Shown: one piece after another, positions 40,966-55,559 of the stretch
Layout: each line of letters starts with the position of its first letter
Numbering within the stretch: position 1 is the first letter of the stretch
DNA from: Prostheceraeus crozeri
Lineage: Eukaryota; Platyhelminthes; Polycladida; Euryleptidae
Direction of reading: 5' to 3'
Assembly (NCBI GenBank): GCA_907163375.1
Contig: CAJQUW010001636.1
Span: 620,001-684,000 of the forward strand
DNA length: 64,000 nt
Notes under the pieces: model-generated
Seen by the model: the letters and a program-made list of their open reading frames with translations, nothing else
Databases searched by the model: none
Told to the model about the DNA's origin: nothing
Position numbers and translations under genes: made by a program

Positions 40966-43900
40966 ACGAGTTTACTCTGAGCGTGTTCTGTTAACTGATT
41001 GTATCATTTTCTTTGTGATAGGCACAGAAGTCACGGAACCAAATAAGCGAATAGTATCCTTGACAATCATTTCTGATACTACAGACTCCTCACTCAGCGA
41101 CATCCCACCGTTTGACAACAAGTTGTTGGCCGTATTGCGTTACCATGCGAAAGAGTTAACGCATCAGTATCCCTATGGTCCCATCCTTTGGTCGATCGCA
41201 AGCCATTCTATCAAGCTAAGTAGTATGCTAGAATTCGTTTTCAGTGATCAACTTTTCAATTTGCTCGTAGTTATATCTTAGTTGATTTATGCCAAGCGAT
41301 GAATTCCGATTTCCATTTAGCCTAATGTTACTATATATTATTATCATTAGTTTTTTTTGTCAATGATTTTTTGTCTCAGAATTTGGTTAAACATCAAATT
41401 AGGCCTATCTCAAATTTTGTCAAGACAGCTCAAATCACCAAGTTCTACATCTATTGGGTCATACTTAAAAAGAACACAAAAACAAAACTCAAGTTGGTCA
41501 TAAATTCTTACTATCACAGGAACCATTTCAGATCAACTAGATCGTTTGAATTCATGTTCCTGTAACAGACCGGCAAACCAGGGTCGCTCAACTCCCTGCA
41601 CTTATGAATTAAATGTATGTGCCTAGCTACATTTTATTTGGTTCTGTGTGCCGGTAAATTCATTTCAAATCTGTTGACTAACTGACAACTGTTCTAAGCA
41701 CAACTTCAGACATTTTTCGCAAAAAATGGTATTTTCAGTTGAACTGTAAAGTAAAACTGTAAAAAATCGTCATATTTCAGGACTTTCAGGACAAAACTTC
41801 ATACTTCAGGACAAAGCAGGACAGTTTTAGAAATTTCAGGACGAGTTGGAGGCCTGTACAGAGACACCGGCTGACCTTTCCTGGCAGCCGGCCCGACCCC
41901 GACCGTCAAAAAACCGCTCGGTTCCAACCCTGGTGCACGGTAGCATAATAATTGCCATGTCATACCTTTGAGTACAAAAGCCCTGAAACAACAGCAGGTC
42001 CACTAAAATTCACAAACAAATTCACTGCTTCACATTGTTTACAATAATGTTAATGAAAATCAAATAATTTTCTCAAACAATATCTTTCAATGTCTGACCC
42101 TTAATTTCACCATATTGGTCGCACATGTGCACGCGGGATATTTTACTATACTTGAATTTAATTGAAATTCTATAATCAAAAGATTGATTATTATTTTAGC
42201 TGCTTACAGCCTTGGTGGGTTACTGAACACATGTTCTCGTTGCGTATCGGAAAATTTGATTGAAATTTGCATTGCTAAGTCTCCCATAAATAAACAATTG
42301 AAAAGTTACGTGCGTGTACGATAATAGCAGAATGATGATCGATTCTTCGCATCAACGGAAAGACAGTGAAAAAAGAAGTTGTCATATTTTGATGTTCGAT
42401 GTTTAAATGGTAGTTTTCAAATGGTTATTGGAATTTTCGCATATAGATGCTTTATACAGTATATCAAAATAATTGAAGCAAGTAAATTATGAAATGATGC
42501 AATGCCTCACTCTAATTTGATAAATTGCTTTAATATCCGATAGTCAACACAAACGTTTCTCATAATGGCTGGTATCATCGATCAAACTTCCTCCAGAAAT
42601 GGACATAGAGGTCACACCTGTCGTAGATTGGGCAAACAAACCATAAACAAGATCATCATGTAAGCAGCTGCTAAATACAGATAATGATCGATCCTACAAA
42701 GGCACTACTGAAAAAATATATCTGACATGGGTAAACATCCTCAAAATTATATAACTACATTAGCAATTAACAGGAGGACACAGAATCCCGGCAAAAGAGG
42801 AGAAAATTGCGTAGGCTACATGCTGACACATTAGGCAAATTCATTCGTTTTTAAACCTTGGGGCCATGTCGCAACATTCACTTCATTTCAATGGAACTAC
42901 CATAATTCAAAATTTATCACGTGAATTATGATGCTCACCGCTAACATCATAAGTGTCCTGTCATTGAAATTTCGCTTGGTAGTACTTACTTCCCAATAAA
43001 GATGAGCGATCCTACCCGATCGGACGCTCCGAGGGAAAAGCGGACATGTTTGTCGAATTCAGCTACAGAGTATCGCACATTTTATTATTGCAATTCAATT
43101 TTAGAAGTCATTTCGACCCGAATTTTTTGGGACAACGTTACGAAACATGTAAAAAGTGTAACCAAATGAAAGCGATCAGTGTGATCCTAGTGGTCATACT
43201 CCCAGCCTCATACGATGCCTTGAACTCCCGCAAATTGCGTTAGGAAAAATAATTAAAATACAATCGACTCTTGATATAAAGGACATCTTGGGACCGGCTG
43301 TTGTCATCGCTTACATCGACAGATTGCTTATATCGAGAGTCGACTGTAATTCTAACTTTTGAAAAATGCCCCCTAAAAATGAATGACGACTTCTGACTTC
43401 TAGAAATTTTGGAAATTGTATCAAATGCTTTCGTTGGGATTGTATTTGAAATGTGGATGCTCATTAAACATTTATTTTCCTGTTTTGAATTTTGAGAGCT
43501 ACTTATTGACTCGGTAGTTGCAACTGCAACTTCATATCAATCGGCAAGTCATGCATGAACATGATTAAGAACCGCTGTTCTGCATTGTCAATTATTACAG
43601 CCATGAGATGAAAATACACGGCTAATTTACAGAATTAGAAATTTGATGAAGATTTTTGGCAAAGTTACAAGGTAACCCTATGTTTCAGCTATTCTGTGGG
43701 AACGTTGGACGTAACACATGGACAATCAAGTGGTAGATGAAGAAGCACAAAACAATTCTTAGAATACTAATGTTTGAAGACAAGCAACACAATAATTAAT
43801 TTTTTTCATTATCCAAATTAATCAATTTTAAGTTGCCCACGTGCATAAATGTATTTAAAATATAATGAGCAACTGGCACATGTAAATACAAAGTTCAATG

Positions 43901-44999
43901 TATAATTCAATACAACAATGTGGCCCCTGTACGAATATCTTTGTATGGAAAACGTCGACTTCAGATGAATTTAAAAGAAATAATCAACCGATTAATCGGC
44001 TACCTTCCACCGATTGATCGGCAATCGGCCGATTATCAAAATTACTAATCGGTTTACCCCTACTTTTATAGTTCTTTATCAGATGAATACTGTGAATCTA
44101 CTAAATAGAAATACGTAGTCATACTTCTGCTTAACACCTTATTGAATACTCAAGTACAGACCAAAAAATGGCTTTCAACAAATCATTGAAATTACTTGTG
44201 TTGAGTTATCAAAATGCCACTGCATGATCTATTTCATCTACTGTGAGATATATTTTGCTTTTCAAATGATTCAGTAAGTTTAAATCAGGAATATCCAAAT
44301 TGCAGCTTCAGATATTATTTCATTTCATTGAATAATCATGCAATTCAATTTTGTGTACAATGCGTCCATAAGAGAGGTAATTTCAGCGTAGAATTATAAT
44401 TAAAATTAGCGACATTTACATCCCTTATCAATATTTCTGTCAATGATGCAAGGAACCAAAATTTTAAGACGAACAGATTGCCATGGAAAGTAGCAGGCAT
44501 CTTAACAGAAATTAACGCTCCTGCTGAAGATTTATATTCAAGAAGAATGAAATTAAGAGTAATAGTTTGAATTATCCGATTGCTTGGTAAATTATGTGAA
44601 GAAGAATGAAGATGTTATAGGTAAAGACGTCAGACAGGGACTAAGCTAGAACACAGAGATATAGTATACTCAATAGCGGGAAGCCTACCCTTCTCAACAA
44701 AGTTAACGTCACAAAGTCAACACAAGACTTCACACTATATAAAGACAATATATCAAAGGCAAATGCAAATGTGAAATTGTAATAATTGTAAATCACTCAT
44801 GTAATAATGCCATTAATGCATACACCGGATCAGACCGTCGACCAATAATAATCACTATCAAGAAACCGTCCAATAAAAGTGCAAAACATCGTTCAACAAC
44901 GCAGCAAATGGAATTACGGTTGATTAGACTGGTACAAGTACCAAAAAGAAATAACGGAATGGCCTCAACCATTGCAATGACTAATACAAAATATTCGAA
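40966..44999. other. no recognisable gene
   Basis: About 4 kb of AT-rich sequence. Short ORFs have no domain signal. Small patches repeat (TTCAGGAC units near 41775-41845; ATCGG/CCGAT palindromes near 43985-44055), but no element could be delimited. Confidence 0.45.
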
Positions 45000-46380
45000 C
45001 AGATGATTCTAGAAGTAGTAAACATGTATATATCAAAGAAAGACAAAAAACAAGGGAAAATTTGGTGATTTGAAAAAAATCATGCATCAGTTGCAAAAAC
45101 AAAAAACTGCAGAATTAGTCGCTTCATTAGATATGAATTGGATCATGTGATCAAAAACCTACTAAACAAAAATCCCCTGGAGAGGATAACATCTCTGACA
45201 ATATGCTAAGTCGACTTCCTAAAGATTAAAAGGAATAAACACATTCTTAGCGACTCGCTCAAAACTAACAATGTCACAATTTTAGAAGCTGTTGAGCCTG
45301 ACCAAAAAACAGAATCGTGCAGATCGATTTGCCTGACAAGCAGTGTGTTTAAGCTGATGGAAATAAATATGGCATTAAACAGTCTCAATCCAGTCACCGA
45401 GGAGAATTTTTTATCTGGTCAAAGCCAGTGGGATTCAGGAAACTTCGAAACGCAGAAGATCAACCAGCAAAAATATCGCGACACGTCGTTGATGCAAAGC
45501 ACGTGAAGTTAACAGTAGCTTTATCAGTTAAAATCTGCTGTGATTATATTAGTTAATTTTTATTTGATCAGCTGCTCATTTTCCTTTCTACTTCTGAAGC
45601 AACCAATTGAAAAAAGTCGAGTTTTAGAATTTTTGATTATCTGCTTGGAATATTCCTGTAAGCAAGATCGAAATCTGGTGGAAATCCACTTGAAATAAAT
45701 ACAGGTTAGAAATTAGTCATAGGCCCTATTTAATTATATTTTAAAAACAGGTTGTACTTGAAAAACAAATTTGTGAAATGAATGCAAAAAACAAGCATGA
45801 ACAAAATCTCTGCAGATTTTCACTGCGAAAGTTACTGCTCAAACTTCTTAATGCACAAAACACCAAATCAAACAACAGCAAAAGCATAAGAACTCTCATT
45901 TTACTATCGATTTCTCCACAGTCTTTGATAAAGTTTGGAAACATGGCCTCACCAACAAGCTGATTGAAAAACATATCCATAAACTGCATGATCAAGTAGA
46001 TATTTGCTTACCTAAGTGAAAGACAGTCCCGAGTAATCATGTGCGGCAGCCACAGCAGATATTAAACTCTCAATGACTGAGTTCCGATGGGAGTACTAAG
46101 TACCATCCTTTTCACTATCTTCATTTATAACACAAGGCCTAATTAAAGACTTGGGACAAGGCGTTTACAGTAGATTGCGCGCGCTTGGCTTTCATGCAGC
46201 CCATTTCATTTTTTACGCAATTGACCATTCTAAGAGCATATTAAAAGTCAAGAACTGTAGATAGCATCAAGCATTTTCATTGCTGATCTGAACAACACTA
46301 GAGACACGACATTCACTGTAGACAAAGCGCTTGAAGAACACACTTGTAGCCTACAATCAATAGAGGATTCGCATGAACTT
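45000..46380 (+). pseudogene. LINE reverse transcriptase remnant 1
   Basis: Shifting frames with many stops give RT landmarks: KSPGEDNISDNML (~45168), ICLTSSVFKLMEI with a downstream ENFLSGQ (~45325-45420), and DKVWKHGLTNKLI (~45930). The order is that of non-LTR RTs of the CR1/jockey group. It is heavily decayed and the ends are undefined. Confidence 0.6.
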
Positions 46381-49300
46381 AATACCCTCACTTTCAACAA
46401 ACAATGCAATTCTTCATGTCGCTTATTTCTTTATAGATCTTCACACTGAGTCTGCAGACCGTCATTTGAACATCGACCGTGAAGAAGGTGCTGAGCGCCG
46501 AAGGCCTATCAATTTGCACAACTTTACTTTTACACGAACCGATGAATTATTTTCGGGCCCCAAGTGCCAGTTTAACTCACTCTTGCACTTCATTTTATTT
46601 GATAGAGAATGCGAAACTGATGAGTTTGAATATGATCATTTGATGGTTGCTCCGCTTTCTATATTTATCAAGTTAATGTAATTAATTGCGTATTGCATCA
46701 GAAAGAAATGAAGTTTGAATATCTACGTGTATCTAGAGCACAACAACTTCCTGCTTCCGATTTTATGAGTTAAAAAATGTAAATAGAATCACTGATTATT
46801 GAGTTGCATACTTAGATAGCACAGCTGTCTTTCTTATTTACTTGATGCTTCCAAAAAGTGACATCTATTAATTATTACATCCGCACTAACTTAGACGATG
46901 TCTCAGAAGTGTGCTAAAAGTACTAGTCTTTCATGAATTTCCGAAATTCCACTTCATATGCTAATAGCGAATATCACATTTTCAGGATATTTGTTCTAGG
47001 TAAAATAAGTTTATTAAAATGAATAGAAATAGTTTCATGATTATTTCACTTCAGAATATTTTAGAAATCATCGCGGATGTGGACATCAGTAAACGCTGGT
47101 TCGTCAATTTGAAGTAGCGCTATAAGATTATGATACATTGCATGTTCGTAGTTTTGCATTCAGAGCAGGCGGCAAAGTACATCGTGCAAAATTAGAAATA
47201 TCTCATGCTCCAGAAAATGTTGAATTCAATCCGAGTGAGATTTAGCAAATTTTAGAGACAGTTGAATTAAAGAACAAGCAATGACGAACTAACTTAAATG
47301 GCAGTTGGAAATCCTTGAATATGAATCAAGCGTTTTGGGAATTTGATTCAATAGAAAAGATTCTTAGCGAAAATGTCATGATATTTGACTATATCGTGCA
47401 CATCATCTCCCAATTTTCGCTGACCGAATGTTAAGGAAAGTAACTCCGTAGAAAATATGATTCATTCTTTTTCATCCAACAATAGGTGGATTCCACGGTG
47501 TAACTTGTCACACACCATTGTAATTTCGAGTTGTTAAGAGAGCTAATTTTCAATGCTTCGTTGAACTCTATTTTCAAGTACCGTATTTGTACTTCCTCTC
47601 TATAACGCTGATTTCATCTAATCTTGTCTCCTGGAAAGCGCATGATCGGAGACGAATAAAAGTGTTGATTTCAAGATACAACATAGATTAGAAAATAAGA
47701 TTATCATTCGAAAAATTTTGGTTCTGTATTCTTTCGGGATAACCGTCCAAAAGGGCCCTGACCGGATCATGAACCAGTTTGCGGTAATGCATCGGATCAG
47801 GATCACACCCTGATCCGATCTAGGAAGCCAATAAAATTTACTTTATATCATTACGGGAACCCAAAATGTTTCTGGATTATTAACCTTCATCAGTACAGTA
47901 TACCCTATTGCAAAGAGTCAGGTGCCGATAGATATTCATCACAGCGACAGACATGTAGAATTAATGAATTAAAGCTTTAGCATCACTTCTCCCCCATAGC
48001 CGGCTTGGACGGTGCTGACACAGTTTGACTTTGCTTAGAGCGCTGTGATACCTATAACTGCTGTGCCATGGAGACAAAAAGATTGATCCAGTAATTTCAT
48101 GATAAACCTGTTGATTGTACTCGGAAGTCCACATGATCATCTCTTGTCATTTCGTGTCGAAAATTTCGATAATTTGCCTGATCATCTGGAATCACTTGAT
48201 CACCACTGATTTACATCAAGATGAATCCTGATAATGAATTCAAATTGGCTTGCTGGATCAGGAAATCAGAGCTGCTACAGTCAAGATAAGGGAAGGTAAA
48301 GGAATAGGTTCAACCATTCTATCCACTTTTTCATCAAAATTTTAGACCGACTGACAAATCACAACCAATGTTCCAACACTGCCATTAAAAACATATTTCA
48401 ATCAAATTGAATGTGGATACCGGCAATTTCCAATGAAAACTTAACTGCATATCTTGTTCATGACAATCATCTACTCGTTATCGCCTTCAATTGGCTAACA
48501 CTTTAATTTAATGCGATACTTTCTTGTTGAACTGCAGCGACGATTCATATTTTGATTTATGATTATGAATTTGACACGCAATTTATCATTACCTTTCAAT
48601 TGTCCACTTAAAAATGCACTCATCACATCGACATCATTAGAAACATCATTCTCAACTTACAAGTTATGAAGATGGAAATTCATGCAACATCCCTTCAACT
48701 ACTACATACAATTTAAACTTTCATTTGAAGAAACCTGAATGATATGATTACGGATTATATGTATCAAAACTTCAGTATGAGCAGAGGAAAAAAATGCATA
48801 GATGGCAATAAATATATGCACAACCTTTTAAGGAATATACTGTACAAAATCAAGAACAAGTCCATTGACGACCAAACAACTTTCAGACCGCATCGTTCTG
48901 CCCTAGTGCCGCTACTACTAGGATGAAAATATTGAGCAGTAATACATGGAAAAACAAGTTCATCGTGTCCTCGCTTTATGTCTGTATGAAAAACGTCAAC
49001 CAAAGAGGACATCGAATGTTGCACTTCTATCTCTGTGATATTATGCTCTGTTACATGCAATGACGTAGAGAATTGTCCATGATTCAGGCTTCAAGCCTGT
49101 AAGGCATCGCAGTAAGCCAAGTCCATGAGCAAGCATACATTACTTGCAAAGTTAGACAGTAACATGATAGCCATATAATCTTCAAAGAAAGTGGACCTCC
49201 CGTATCGACAGACACTGATTAATATGATAGTTCTATGATGATAGCGCAAGATAAACCGTAGGAAGTTGTACAAAATACGGTTTATAGAACGGTTAAAAAC

Positions 49301-50497
49301 GGCGCTGAAGTAAGATGAAGCAAAAATAAACGCTCTTTCTGACTACACAAGCCTGGTTTCAATGGGCAATTAGTGATGCTCCCTTGTATAGCTGGTTGCA
49401 CGCTAGTTTTGGGTATCGTGTGAGCGAAAAATAAGTTATTCTTGCATTTCTACATTCTATCAGGTGTTTGGAAACGCCTAATAGTTTACGATACTTATTA
49501 TTTATCGACTTTATTCTAACCATATAAAGTATTCGATGTTTTATCTACTTGAAGCTTTACACACTGAGATAATGCGAGGCCATGAAGAATCTTTATCATT
49601 GCACTTGCAAAATTGCGTCAATGGAAATAATAGGAGCAATATTTTGATTAAAATTTAAGCTTGAATGCTTCTTTCCTGCAAAAATTGTTAAACCAATAGT
49701 GCTTCAGCTATCGACGACATGCTACTTGCAGTTCACGTATATGTTTCTACATTTCGACCTTACAAAATACAGAATACATATTACGGAATAACGGGGATAT
49801 GTTCTTACTCTTGTGGTCGCATTGAGAGGATTGACCAGACCAACTTGAGGATTCGAGTTAAAGACTTTGTTGAAATTTGTTTCACGATTCACCAATTCCA
49901 TTTGGAAGTATTTTTTCTCCTCCTGAAAATAAAATAGAGTGATTTCAATACTCAATCACTAACATGCAGCTCGCAATTTTTTCTTGAGATCCGATGCTTC
50001 AGGATAAAGTATTTAGAATACTTTAAAAAAATTATGAATGCAAGAAGTAAGGACAGGTGCTCCTCTATCTTCCTTTCTGAGCACCTATGCAAATTTACAG
50101 AGCCTTGGAGCCCACATGAAGTCAGATGTGCTTGGAAACGCACATCCCGAAAAATAATCTATGGATGAGTAAAATGCGCAAGTTCCACCGACGAGTGTAT
50201 ACAAGATGTTAATATTAAACCAATTACCCGTTGAATGGAAATTGCTGAAAAGACTTAAGCCTGGTTTCCATCAACATCATCTCGTAGCTCAGTCACGCTC
50301 CCATTCTTCAATTCTTTTCTCCGATTCGACAGTTTGTCAAAGTGCCATTAATCTCTAATTGAAAGTCTAGTTTCTGTGCGGTCCTGAATGGAAGTCGCAT
50401 GCCACACCATCAACAGTCGCTTTAACCCTGGTCAGACGAGTGGCATGATCATCGCCGAACGGAGCTTGGGCGTGGTAGAACTTCTAGGCTTTCTTTT
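46381..50497. other. no recognisable gene
   Basis: About 4 kb. The first part may hold further LINE debris, but I cannot support any frame. No RNA gene was seen. Confidence 0.4.
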
Positions 50498-50740
50498 TTA
50501 TGTAAGAAAATTGCCTCTGACTTTCGCACAATATTTTCCATTGTAATGCAAATTTTGAATTGATGTCGTGAAATTTAGGCATGTGTAAGTGAAATGGGGA
50601 TATGTGTTGTTGAAGTGCTCATCAATTCTAGATCTTATAGTTCGAGATGCTTCACCAATATATACTTTGTGACAGATTTTACATTCAATGTGATAACAAC
50701 AAAACTTTTTATAACATAAACCTGTTACAAAGAAAAACAA
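50498..50740 (-). pseudogene. PLE GIY-YIG fragment
   Basis: An 80-codon frame with YHIECKICHKVYIGEASRT followed by IRSRIDEHF, the CxxC-containing GIY-YIG start of a PLE endonuclease. No reverse transcriptase lies upstream, so it is a 5'-truncated relic. Confidence 0.7.
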
Positions 50741-50959
50741 TTTGATAGACAGGGTAGGTATTCACGTCTTCTTCTAAATCGCATTCCTAAATTACGTTCA
50801 GTTTAAAAAATCATGCGAGCTTTATCAATTACATATCTGCCCTCCCACTTTCTTCACCGTAGTTGGGTATATTTACCAACGAGCGGGGTACATTTTTACG
50901 ATTTTCAGCCGACCGATTTTGTACAATAGAATGATTCAAGAAGCAGCTATCAACAGACT

Positions 50960-52460
50960 TTTTAACCATTAGCTCTGTCTGTGAACATTTCATTCGAAAA
51001 ATTTCACCCTATTTCTATTCACGACGTCATCCTGGTTGTCCTACACTTGCCGGATAGGTCTTCGGTTTGCGACTCATATCTCCTTAAGGTTTCTATTGAC
51101 TTTGTAGCACCTCTTACATGCTCAATGCTTCCAAGTCATTCGGTATTTTCCCCCACAGCTTGAAAGTTTTTCGTTATCACGCCGGTAATCAAGGAGGCAA
51201 TACTAAAACACAAGAACCAGCTTCCTACAGAGAAATTTCAAGCTTCAACATGTTGTCAAAGCCGCTGGAAGGCATTGCTGCTTAAAAAATCCTCCTTTAC
51301 TGACTGCATTTCGTCCTTATCACTCAACCGTGACTTCGGTTATCAAAATTACTAACGATGCTATCTGGTCTAGGGACAGAGGATATTTTAGTTGACTGCT
51401 ATTACTTAACCTCTCCGCAACATTTGACAGCGTCGATCACGTAGCACTTCTTCGGAGATTACAAAAATCCTTTGACATGACTGGAAATGTTCTCCCTTTT
51501 CTCCTGCTCACTGTGGTGTGCCTCAGGGCTCTGTGCTGGGCCACTTCTGATTGTCTGATATGCATAAGATATTATCCGTATAATGCAGCATCACAATCTC
51601 AGTGTTCATGGCTATGCAGGTGACATCCAAATAAACGGTTGATGCCTTCAGATGATGCCTCAGAAACATCTCTAAAGATCAAGCATTTGACTAGCATTGA
51701 TTTTTTCTGGCTTTTATGCCAATGCAAACTTGAAGTCTGGCAAGAGAGCTTTTACTTGGTTGTCCACCAAACAACAGTATAACTCGGTCCTTCATTATCC
51801 CATTCGTGTTCACTCAAGCTCTGTCTTACCTGTAGCACTGGACGGCCTTGGAGTTATGATTGACTCTCAATTTTAATTCAAATCTCACTTATCTCTCGTA
51901 TTGTGTCCACCTGCTTTTCCACATGAAGGCAAATCCGCTCAATCCTGCGCTCCGTTCATCAGCATCTCCTGAAAAGCTGTTATCTCATCCCTCGCGTTGT
52001 CCCGTCTGAACTACTGTATATCCCTTTCAAGTGGTGTCCCTGACTACCTACTGCAACGTATGCAGTCTGCTCTGAGCGCTTCAGTTCGTCTGGATTTTTC
52101 CACAAAATCGCTTCTCCGCTTTTACGCCTCCCACCACAGTATTCAACGGCTGCCTGCTAAATCACGTGTTGACGTTCGTCTTGCAATGCTCATGCACTCC
52201 TCTCGACACTGATCTGCTCCTATGCACCTCACTGCTGAGATGCAGGATGTCACCGTGTTCATCTCCGATCCACATTGTCTTACTGTCAAACGAAACCTTT
52301 CAAACGACATTCTATTCTCAGTGGTCCCTCCTTTCATCAGCTGTTGCAAAAAAACTCAACTACCTCCCTTCTCACCTTCATGTCATCCAAAGGCGTACTG
52401 CATTCTAAAGGCAGCTGAAAGACTTCCTCCTTGTCTCCTACTTCGAATAACTGAATAGCC
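50960..52460 (+). pseudogene. CR1/L2-like LINE remnant 2
   Basis: Broken frames show TAFRPYHSTVTSVIKITND (~51305), LLLNLSATFDSVDHVALLRR (RT motif A, ~51400), CGVPQGSVLG (~51510), and the C-terminal SRLNYCISLSSGVPDYLLQR (~52000) with downstream RLPAKSRVDVRL. This set and order are those of CR1/L2-clade LINEs. Many stops and shifts are present. Confidence 0.8.
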
Positions 52461-53537
52461 AACTAGCTATTTACTGTCAGTTGCATTATCAAGTGACCGA
52501 AAAGTCATTTCTATGACGCATGTCACTGAAATGAAAAATCCTTAATAATATATCAGTTCAGATTATTGTGCAATTTGTGAAGTAGTTGTTCACCACATGC
52601 TCTAAATTTCTAGTGTAAGTGGCTACGCAGCAGGCTTGCCGTGAAAATGTTCGAAAACGACAATGCCGATCTATCAACAACATCAATACTGCGTCAATGC
52701 TGTCGGTCACAAACTGCAGTTAATTGCTCAAGACAGCTTTCTGAAATAAGCTGAAAGCAATCTTGAGTAAGTGACACCGGCTTGATGAACTTCTATCTAA
52801 TTTAGGTTACAATATCTGACAACAAAGCTTGGTGGCATCAGCAATAAGAAAATAGCTAGACGACAAATAATTACATTCCGCACAAGATCCATCAACAGCT
52901 GATGCTACCTCCAGAGTCAAGATTCGATGTCGATGAGGTAAAATGAATTGGTTGTAATTGGCACTCATCGAAGAAATTTGATTCACTGAGGATTTAATGA
53001 TTAATTTCTGCAACCAAGCTCTTGTAACGTGTATGTGAGACATTTCAAACACTGTTCAGACATTCCTACGATTGAAAGCCCTTTATCATTGCCAAGACAT
53101 TACAATTCCATTCTCCTCACATACAAGTACGATTCGTATTCAGCTCACATTTTTCAAGTCAAGTATGTTAGGTAAAGTAGTTCTCTCTACGTTAGTCTTG
53201 TTGTCTGATTCGATGAATAAAATATGTGATTAGTAATTGCTTCGAGGTTCAAGCATAAGTCTTTGATAATTATCTCTAAGATTCCATTTTCAGTGCCAAT
53301 TTGTCACTGAAATGAAATGCATACTTAGTCTGTAGCTTGAACATTACCTCCTACAGACAATGTGCTACTGTAAAATAGGATTTGAACTTTAAGCAGATAG
53401 GAATGGCTAAGAAATAAAAAAGACACAGAATTATGAGAGGAAAGAGAAACGAAACAGAAAAAGAACAGTGAGCGGGCCACAAATAATTAACGACAAGCGG
53501 GTCAATAACCAATTCATGTCTGACGGCACAATATGAA
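52461..53537. other. no recognisable feature
   Basis: AT-rich sequence without a supported gene or repeat. Confidence 0.45.
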
Positions 53538-54397
53538 TACCGTCTTTCTTTGAATATGAGACGCCCTTGAATAAGGGACGCCCTCGAATAAGAGACGCAT
53601 CCGTGAGAGGAAAAAATTTAATAAGAGACGCCCTTGAATAAGAGACGCATGTACAAAAAATAGACTGCTATAGACATATTACATGCAGGCTATTGTAATG
53701 TGGTAGCTACATCTGACTCAGCGATTATTAGGCCTACTTCTCTTAGTAAAATAAGTCATGTCTACTAGCAAATACCGGGTATCATGACCAATATTGTATA
53801 ATATATAAGGCTTCTTGTTGTTGTACATGCAGTACATGCATGTTGTACATACGTACACGCAGGCCTACTGGGTTACTTCATGGGGTACTTCTAATGGGTT
53901 ACTTCATCTACCATTTAAGGAGGCATTATACGGTAGCTTCCTTTGCATTTGGAGTCAAGTACCGGTCGGTAACTTTTGCTGTAAATACTACTTGATTATC
54001 GGTATTTTCGTTTCGGTAAATTCAGATCTAGTCTACATGTATAGTGGCCAACATGTACTGGTATATGAATGTATTAGATGAGTCTACAAGATATGCTACT
54101 ACAAACCATAAAACTCCTTTCATTTCCAAAATATCTGAATTATGATAAAGCGTATATATCTAAGAAAAATTAATGGCGAAATTTGCCCATGACATAGGCC
54201 TAAGTGAGGAATGCAAAGGTTACCTAAGAGAATAGTAGCAAAAAACTAAGACATCTTTTTTTAATGAAAGAATGAAAACTTGAACATTTGATAAATAAGA
54301 GACGCCCTTGAATAAGAGACGCCCCTGAATAAGAGACGCATCAATCAGAGATCTGAAAAAAATAAGAGACGCGTCTCTTATTCAAAGAAATACGGTA
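53538..54397. mobile_element. non-autonomous element with subterminal GACGC repeats
   Basis: The ends are TACCGTCTTTCTTTGAATA and, inverted, TACCGTATTTCTTTGAATA: 19-bp TIRs with one mismatch. Just inside both ends lie repeats of AATAAGAGACGCCCTTG (about five near 53555-53650, four near 54290-54375). The 860-bp element has no transposase ORF. Similar TACCGTATTT-type termini are widespread in animal genomes, but I cannot name the superfamily. Confidence 0.7.
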
Positions 54398-55559
54398 CCT
54401 ACATGTAAAATAAAAGACTGCAATGAAATATGATAAAAATACAGCATAATTAAACGATATCACATGCATTTTTTTTAATCTAATCACATACACTAAAGAT
54501 AGGGTTGCAATGAGTAATGCTTGGCTTGAAAGCTGAAAATATTGATTTGATAATTCTAGGAAACGCTTGAAATTCTGACATTCTCTTTGTTGCAACTACA
54601 TTTAAATGGATTTATTAAAAGCAATCACTATAAGGTGCGACAACATTAAAATCATTAATGTTTACCGAGTGTTAATTGATTTTTGCTTGAATTGCAGAAG
54701 AAATTAACAAATGAGTGAATAACACAAACAGAAATTGAACCTATTTAGTATATGTATCACACAAATATATCAACAAACTTACACAGACATTTATGATTAA
54801 TTAGCATGATGATTTCACTAGTAGAATTTGACCGCTACATTTATTCTCCAATTCACGCTAAAAGGATTATGAAATTAGGTGTTCAATGACATAAGTGGTT
54901 ATTTACATTTTCGACACCTTAACTGCTTTGATAAAGACCGGTTGTCATTAATCGATGGAAGGTTAATTTTTAAAAGAAACAAACACTCGGTTTACGACTT
55001 TTGTAACCGCATGACCTATGAAATAAATATGAGCTGATGTTTTTATGTGCACCTAGAGAAAGTGCTACATTAAAGAAGAATAAACTGGATTTAATCAACA
55101 CAGCTCACCAAAGCAATTTTATAACATCCAATTGAATTGGGACGATAAAATTCTCAGGTTTTAATATTATACAAATTGCACAATATCACGATCAATGCTT
55201 AAATTTAAATGTCTCGTTCGTGCAAGTAGACCTATGTAATGACATATTTTTAGTTGGCATTATTCTCTGTTCCGTGTTGTCATTATAACAACGACAAATC
55301 GTCACCATTTCATAGCCATCATCATCATTTACATAATGTGATTGCAACTTTAGTCCTAGGACTATTCAAACTTCAGACCGATGCGGCCGGCTTTGCCTTG
55401 AAATCACCGTATATAGCAACAAGTTGTTCGCAGTCTTGGTGAAAACGCATTCTGAAGAATCAAATGATATTAAAAGTCAAAATATTCGAAACTCAATAGA
55501 ACCGGCGAGAAAGCTTCGGATAGCATCTTCTTTATAAACCGGCATGTCATTTTGGCTAA
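54398..55559. other. no recognisable feature
   Basis: No supported gene, RNA or repeat. Confidence 0.45.

Noticed and set aside
43985-44055. Cluster of ATCGG/CCGAT palindromic words
   Set aside because: Suggestive of a repeat end, but I could not find a partner end or second copy in the window.
46373-46681. 102-codon ORF after LINE remnant 1
   Set aside because: No RT motif or other domain; it could be LINE debris, but the frame is not supported.
53480-53660. Short spaced repeats considered as a CRISPR-like array
   Set aside because: Units lack regular spacers, occur mirrored at both ends of an inverted-repeat element, and the genome is eukaryotic.
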